Position numbers and translations under genes: made by a program. Source: Oscillospiraceae bacterium (GTDB taxonomy: Bacteria; Bacillota; Clostridia; Oscillospirales; Ruminococcaceae). Taken from it: a DNA stretch of 10,014 nucleotides. The notes under the pieces are model-generated. The model did not search any database and was not told the DNA's origin. It saw only the letters and a list, made by a program, of their open reading frames with translations. Below, piece after piece: positions 6,841 to 10,014 of the stretch. Positions within the stretch are counted from its first letter, which is position 1. Each line of letters starts with the position of its first letter. The DNA is taken from contig CAADVD010000047.1 of the NCBI GenBank assembly GCA_900752435.1, forward strand, positions 1 through 10,014. Reading direction: 5' to 3'.

Positions 6841-8163
6841 ATGAAGAAAGCAACCAAATTTGCCGCGCTTGCCGTGTCGCTCCTGTTGTCTGCGGCCATT
6901 TCGGCACAGACGGTGTGGGCGCAAACCACCGATTACCGGCTGGGCGATGTCAACCGCGACGGCAATATTGACAGTCTGGACGCCATGCTCGTCCTACAGG
7001 GCAGTTTGACCGAAACCCAACGGCTGGCGGCGGACGTCAACCAGGACAACATTGTGGACAGCGAAGATGCCGATTTGATTTTGGCGTATAAGGTCGGCAA
7101 CACCGGCACATTCCAGAAAGCCACGATTTCACTCAACAAAACCAATCTCTCGTTCCGCGCAGTCGGCGAATCGGAGGAGCTTGTTGCTTCCATCAAAGGC
7201 ACGTCGGTTTCGTCCGTTCAATGGACAAGCAGCGACCCGTCCGTGGCGACCGTTTCGGACGGCATGGTCATCGCCAAAAAAGCTGGAACGGCCACCATCA
7301 CCGCGACGCTGTTTAACGGGGAAACGGCTGTCTGCCTTGTCACCGTCACCACCACAACACCCAGCAAAGATCGCTGGTTTGGCGTGGACGTCTCCTATGC
7401 ACAGGGGACGGTGGACTGGTCAGCCGCCGCCAAAGCCCCTGTGAAGAACACCGACCACAACGCACACGAAACCTTGAGCCGCACGCTGGATTTTGCGATT
7501 CTCCGCGCCGGATATGGCTCCAGCATGTCGCTCGACTCCCAAGGACGCTACGAACAGGAGGATGCGCAGTTCCGCACCAATATGGCCGGAACGAAGCGCT
7601 ATGGCGTGCCGGTGGGCGCATACCATTATTCCTACGCCAACTCCACGCTGGATGCCAAACGGGAGGCGCTTCTGCTCACCAACATCCTGCAAGGCTACGA
7701 CTTCGACTATCCCATCTTCTACGATGTGGAAGACAGCGCCATGCTCACCAAGGACAACGGCACTCCCAACAGCCGCGAAGAAGTCAGCGCCATTGTCGAA
7801 ACCTTCTGCGACTATATGGCCGGACAGGGCTATTACGTTGCGCTGTACTCATTCCCCAGCTTTGTCAGCCAGAATCTGACAGACCGTGTACTGGACAAAT
7901 ACGACATGTGGATTGCGCATTGGCCGGACGGCGGATACAGCGCTTCGGGACCGTCGTATGCCCACGATTACACCATGTGGCAGTTCGGAAGCAACGGCCA
8001 GCTTGACGGCATCCGGAACGATGTTGATGTGAACGTCAGCTATGTAGACTATCCCACCCTGCTCTCCTCTGCCAAGCTCAACCGTGCTCAACAAAGTCAA
8101 GCGAAATCCGCCGTCATCAGCGGCGCGGCCGGTTCACTGTACGGCAATCCGCTCATCAAATAA
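6841..8163 (+). CDS. Secreted GH25 lysozyme with N-terminal dockerin and Big2 domain
   Basis: 440 residues from ATG, with TGAGGA 9 bases upstream. A Sec signal peptide (KK, then a hydrophobic core, with probable cleavage after VWA, residue 27) precedes a type I dockerin at about 34-86. Its two calcium loops both look intact: D36, N38, D40, D44, D47 in the first and D65, N67, D69, D73, D76 in the second. A bacterial Ig-like Big2 domain follows (about 94-171, ending in GTATITATL...). The GH25 domain spans about 179-405, with Asp183 in GVDVSYAQ, the catalytic pair D295/E297 in FYDVED, WIAHW and a late WQFG...VDVNV motif. It should cleave the glycan strands of peptidoglycan outside the cell. Dockerins bind cohesin modules; none is encoded here. 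The N-terminal dockerin is unusual, since dockerins more often sit at the C-terminus. Confidence 0.92.
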   Translation: MKKATKFAALAVSLLLSAAISAQTVWAQTTDYRLGDVNRDGNIDSLDAMLVLQGSLTETQRLAADVNQDNIVDSEDADLILAYKVGNTGTFQKATISLNKTNLSFRAVGESEELVASIKGTSVSSVQWTSSDPSVATVSDGMVIAKKAGTATITATLFNGETAVCLVTVTTTTPSKDRWFGVDVSYAQGTVDWSAAAKAPVKNTDHNAHETLSRTLDFAILRAGYGSSMSLDSQGRYEQEDAQFRTNMAGTKRYGVPVGAYHYSYANSTLDAKREALLLTNILQGYDFDYPIFYDVEDSAMLTKDNGTPNSREEVSAIVETFCDYMAGQGYYVALYSFPSFVSQNLTDRVLDKYDMWIAHWPDGGYSASGPSYAHDYTMWQFGSNGQLDGIRNDVDVNVSYVDYPTLLSSAKLNRAQQSQAKSAVISGAAGSLYGNPLIK

Positions 8164-8180
8164 TTGGTACATATAGACAA

Positions 8181-8226
8181 ACAGCGTATCCGATGCGGGA
8201 ATCATCGGATACGCTGTATTTTATTT
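8181..8226 (+). terminator. Strong Rho-independent terminator between lysozyme and folT
   Basis: A perfect 15-bp stem (ACAGCGTATCCGATG at 8181-8195, CATCGGATACGCTGT at 8203-8217) with a 7-base loop is followed by ATTTTATTTG. It lies 17 bases after the lysozyme stop codon. The folT gene converges from the other side and stops at 8235. On the minus strand the stem is followed by TTTGTCTAT, so it may serve both genes. Confidence 0.9.
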
Positions 8227-8234
8227 GTTTTCTT

Positions 8235-8789
8235 CTATGCTTTTTTGGGGATGCGGACGCGTTTGGTCAATTTCAAAGCGCCATACGTCAATGCCGTATC
8301 CACTACAAACATCACCAGTACCTTGGGCAGACGGGCAAGCAGCATCGCCGGATAAGCACTCTGTGCCAAGCCCATCATCGTCAGCCACAGCGGTGTCAGG
8401 AAAAAGTCCACGACAAGCGCATTGATGAAGCTGGCCGCCATCACGCGCCACAGCGTCGGCTGTTTTTTGTACAAAAACGCCCCATAAATGAAGCCGCGCA
8501 AAAACTCGTTCAGCGTAAAGCCCGGGAAAAAGCTGCCGGTTGGACGAATCAGGCATTTGAGCACATCGCCCACCGCACCGGCCACACCGCCAACCACTGG
8601 TCCGTACAGACTGCCGATCATTGCCAGCGCCACGCCGGAAAAGCGAATCTCAATGATAGCGCTCACCACAATGGTGGTAAAGGTGTGCAGAACCACATAC
8701 AGTGCCGTCAGCATTGCTGTGACCGTGAGAGAAATGGTGTTTTTGAGTTCGAGAGCGGACTCCTTGATGAGAGAAAAAAAGTTTTTCAT
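8235..8789 (-). CDS. folT: Folate-specific ECF transporter S component (FolT)
   Basis: 184 residues, very hydrophobic, with about six membrane segments. It matches the folate family of ECF S components: the block RPTGSFFPGFTLNEFLRGF at about residues 82-100 and a later LTPLW motif are typical. As the substrate-binding subunit it would capture folate at the membrane and work with the shared energy-coupling module (EcfA, EcfA', EcfT), which is not in this window. It starts at ATG 8789 with AAAGGAGG 9 bases upstream. The THF riboswitch directly upstream independently supports folate as the substrate. It appears to be a single-gene transcript. The stop codon is 18 bases before the shared terminator hairpin. 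Confidence 0.9.
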   Translation of the reverse strand: MKNFFSLIKESALELKNTISLTVTAMLTALYVVLHTFTTIVVSAIIEIRFSGVALAMIGSLYGPVVGGVAGAVGDVLKCLIRPTGSFFPGFTLNEFLRGFIYGAFLYKKQPTLWRVMAASFINALVVDFFLTPLWLTMMGLAQSAYPAMLLARLPKVLVMFVVDTALTYGALKLTKRVRIPKKA

Positions 8790-8797
8790 GCAGATTG

Positions 8798-8842
8798 ACC
8801 TCCTTTAAGCAAAATTTGCCGCAAAACGGAGGTAAACCCTCT
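8798..8842 (-). promoter_or_regulatory. folT: Predicted SD/anti-SD expression platform of the folT riboswitch
   Basis: Two exclusive hairpins can form between the riboswitch and folT. In one, ACCTCC (8833-8828) plus the nearby TTT pairs with AAAGGAGGT (8806-8798), hiding the ribosome binding site. In the other, GAGG (8841-8838) pairs with CCTC (8832-8829) around GTTTA, occupying the anti-SD and freeing the ribosome binding site. No U-tract terminator is present, so control is probably at translation start. The direct pairing link to the aptamer was not resolved. Confidence 0.55.
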
Positions 8843-8848
8843 ATGATG

Positions 8849-8968
8849 CAGCAGCGGGATGCGAATTCTGTACCGCAAGGCACTGCCTTTTCGTCCGTTT
8901 GACAACTCCCCGTTCAAACAGCACTCCATGCCGCATGGCGGCATTACGCACAGAATCCTACTCTGCTA
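8849..8968 (-). ncRNA. Tetrahydrofolate (THF) riboswitch aptamer
   Basis: Read on the minus strand, the order of conserved pieces matches the THF riboswitch. These are AGCAGAGTAG at the 5' end (8967-8958), GCGT after P2, a GGGGAGTTGTC loop region, ACGAA, GCGGT, and GCATCCCGCTGC at the 3' end. P1 pairs AGCAG (8967-8963) with CTGCT (8854-8850). P2 pairs ATTCTGT (8956-8950) with ACAGAAT (8871-8865). P3 pairs CTGTTTGA (8921-8914) with TCAAACGG (8902-8895). P4 is AAGGC-AGT-GCCTT (8889-8877). It senses reduced folates and controls the folate transporter just downstream. At about 120 bases it is longer than the best-known examples, because of an inserted hairpin at 8928-8944. Confidence 0.92.
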
Positions 8969-8972
8969 TGAA

Positions 8973-9011
8973 ACAATAAAAGCGGTGAGGTTTTCTCACC
9001 GCTTTTATTGT
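8973..9011 (-). terminator. Long A/T-tailed terminator hairpin upstream of the THF riboswitch
   Basis: ACAATAAAAGCGGTGAG (8973-8989) and its exact complement at 8995-9011 form a 17-bp stem with a 5-base loop. On the minus strand the 3' arm ends in GCTTTTATTGT and continues TTC. This fits termination of the upstream AI-2E/LPXTG transcript before the riboswitch. Because the arms carry both A and T tracts, it could also act on the plus strand. Confidence 0.85.
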
Positions 9012-9035
9012 AACAGAGATACACGCCCACTGCAA
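9007..9035 (-). promoter_or_regulatory. Probable promoter of the riboswitch-folT transcript
   Basis: On the minus strand, TTGCAG (9030-9035), 17 bases, then TACAAT (9007-9012), preceded by TG at the extended -10 position. The start would fall near 9000, inside the 5' arm of the terminator hairpin and about 30 bases before the aptamer. The -35 is weak (three of six consensus bases), so the extended -10 would have to carry the promoter. Confidence 0.55.
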
Positions 9036-9041
9036 TGGTAG

Positions 9042-9073
9042 AATTCACAATTATTTCATAAAAATTGCGAATT
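9042..9073. other. AT-rich imperfect palindrome
   Basis: AATTCACAATT (9042-9052) pairs with AATTGCGAATT (9063-9073) with one G-U wobble (on the minus-strand RNA) around a 10-base loop. It lies between the small LPXTG ORF and the folT promoter. A short T run follows on the plus strand, but no plus-strand gene ends here. It could protect the 3' end of the minus transcript or be a binding site. Confidence 0.35.
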
Positions 9074-9097
9074 TTTCAGCCAGCACGTCTGTTTTGC

Positions 9098-9229
9098 TTA
9101 TTTTTTATTTTTTTTCGCCATCACAATCGCCACGACCAGCCCAACCAGAGCGATGCCGCCAATGACGATAAACGGTACAAAATTAAACGTATCACCGGTG
9201 GCCGGCAACATCGTATTCATCATTTCCAT
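9098..9229 (-). CDS. 43-residue protein made of an LPXTG cell-wall sorting signal
   Basis: The ORF starts at ATG 9229 behind a perfect AAAGGAGG (9-base spacing) and stops at TAA 9098. The product is a seven-residue start (MEMMNTM), LPATGD at residues 8-13, a hydrophobic span at about 15-38 and a basic tail, KKNKK. This is the exact layout of a sortase substrate C-terminus (LPXTG, membrane helix, positive tail), but with no protein attached in front and no separate signal peptide. It lies 30 bases downstream of the AI-2E family gene and is probably co-transcribed with it. If sortase cut after Thr11, only an 11-residue peptide would be left for anchoring or release. Function is unknown; a decayed remnant of a larger surface protein is the main alternative, although the ribosome binding site argues for translation. 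Confidence 0.8.
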   Translation of the reverse strand: MEMMNTMLPATGDTFNFVPFIVIGGIALVGLVVAIVMAKKNKK

Positions 9230-9259
9230 TCTAACAGACCTCCTTTCCACACTATTGTT

Positions 9260-10014
9260 CTATGATTTCTTTTCCAATGGTTGAATCGGTTCTTTTTCCA
9301 GCTTTGTCACCGGCGGAGTCGGCGGCAGGCCCAATTGGTTGGCCTCCACCTCCCGGTCAGAGATGTTCTTTTCCTCCAGCTTGCGCTTGGTAGAAGATCG
9401 GAGAAGCGTATACAGTACCGAACAAGTCGGCACGCCGAGCAGTACGCCGAGGAAACCGAACAAATCGCCAAACACACAGATGGCAAACATCACCCAAATG
9501 CCAGGCAGTCCGACGGAGCTTCCCACCACACGCGGATAAATCAGATTGCCCTCCAGATTTTGCAGGACAATGATAAAAAGGACAAACACTACCGCCGAAA
9601 ACGGATGAATCAGCAACAGAATCAACGCCCCGAAAATTGCCCCAATGTAAGCCCCGAAAATTGGAATCACGCTGGTGACTGCCACCACGGTACTGATGAG
9701 CAAAGCATACGGCATATCAATAAACTGGTTGATGATGCTCATTCCCAAAAAGCACAGTACGCCGATGATGAGCGCTTCCGTGCATTGGCCGGTGACGAAA
9801 TTGGCAAAAATCCGGTTCGACAGCGTACCGATTTCGATTGTCTTTTTGGCCACATTCTGCGGTAAAAACGCATACAGCACCCGTTTGAGATTATGGATGA
9901 GCTTTTCCTTGCTGAACAGCATGTAAATGGAAAAAATCAAGCTCATAAAAAAGGTCACAATTCCCGATGTAATACTCATCGTCACCGACAGCAGCGACCC
10001 CACCAAGCCGGTGG
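9260..10014 (-). CDS. AI-2E/PerM family membrane transporter, C-terminal part
   Basis: About 250 residues are visible; the frame stays open to the window edge, so the N-terminal 100 or so residues of this family (usual length about 350) are missing. Several membrane helices are followed by the family's conserved core: VTSVIPIFGAYIGAIFGAL, then LQNLEGNLIYPRVVGSSVGL, then GDLFGFLGVLLGVP. A charged, proline-containing cytoplasmic tail of about 45 residues ends the protein (LPPTPPVTKLEKEP). Members have been linked to autoinducer-2 export or to ion transport, but for most, including this one, the substrate is unknown. It stops at TAG (9260), 30 bases before the small LPXTG ORF, suggesting an operon. 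Confidence 0.9.
   Translation of the reverse strand, partial: TGLVGSLLSVTMSITSGIVTFFMSLIFSIYMLFSKEKLIHNLKRVLYAFLPQNVAKKTIEIGTLSNRIFANFVTGQCTEALIIGVLCFLGMSIINQFIDMPYALLISTVVAVTSVIPIFGAYIGAIFGALILLLIHPFSAVVFVLFIIVLQNLEGNLIYPRVVGSSVGLPGIWVMFAICVFGDLFGFLGVLLGVPTCSVLYTLLRSSTKRKLEEKNISDREVEANQLGLPPTPPVTKLEKEPIQPLEKKS

Noticed and set aside
9281..9865. 194-residue plus-strand frame opposite the AI-2E family gene
   Set aside because: Composition is His/Arg/Gln-rich and it is antisense to a clear membrane protein; no start signals are evident.

Overview
The window looks like the chromosome of an anaerobic, Gram-positive Firmicute of class Clostridia, most likely a gut Oscillospirales/Ruminococcaceae-type bacterium. 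The clues are the moderately GC-rich coding regions, AAAGGAGG-type ribosome binding sites, SigA-like promoters, a THF riboswitch in front of a folate ECF S component, an LPXTG sorting signal, a dockerin-bearing secreted lysozyme, and short GTAGGGG/CCCCTAC-bounded palindromic repeats. The genus cannot be fixed from this sequence alone.

Layout: positions 1-331 hold no gene. They hold repeat units with strong hairpins and a terminator. A minus-strand operon follows, read from 4373 down to 332: two ABC exporter half-transporters that overlap by ATGA, then a YgjP-type zinc metallopeptidase 14 bases further on. The two ABC subunits form a textbook asymmetric heterodimer, with one degenerate and one consensus ATP site. 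A divergent intergenic region (4374-4597) carries promoters in both directions. On the plus strand lie a cytoplasmic GH36 alpha-galactosidase (4598-6709) and, from its own perfect consensus promoter, a secreted dockerin-Big2-GH25 lysozyme (6841-8163). A 15-bp stem terminator lies at the convergent junction. The minus strand then carries folT (8235-8789) under a THF riboswitch with an apparent ribosome-binding-site switch. Further upstream are a 43-residue ORF that is almost nothing but an LPXTG sorting signal (9098-9229) and the C-terminal part of an AI-2E/PerM-family membrane protein that runs off the window edge.

The genes mostly serve housekeeping and gut-lifestyle roles: drug or peptide export, galactoside use, cell-wall hydrolysis and folate uptake. 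No defence system, CRISPR array, transposase, tRNA or rRNA is visible. The least ordinary parts are the stand-alone sorting-signal ORF, the folT control region (riboswitch with an additional helix, promoter nested in a terminator, anti-SD switch), the dockerin at the N-terminus of a lysozyme, and the repeats at the left edge.
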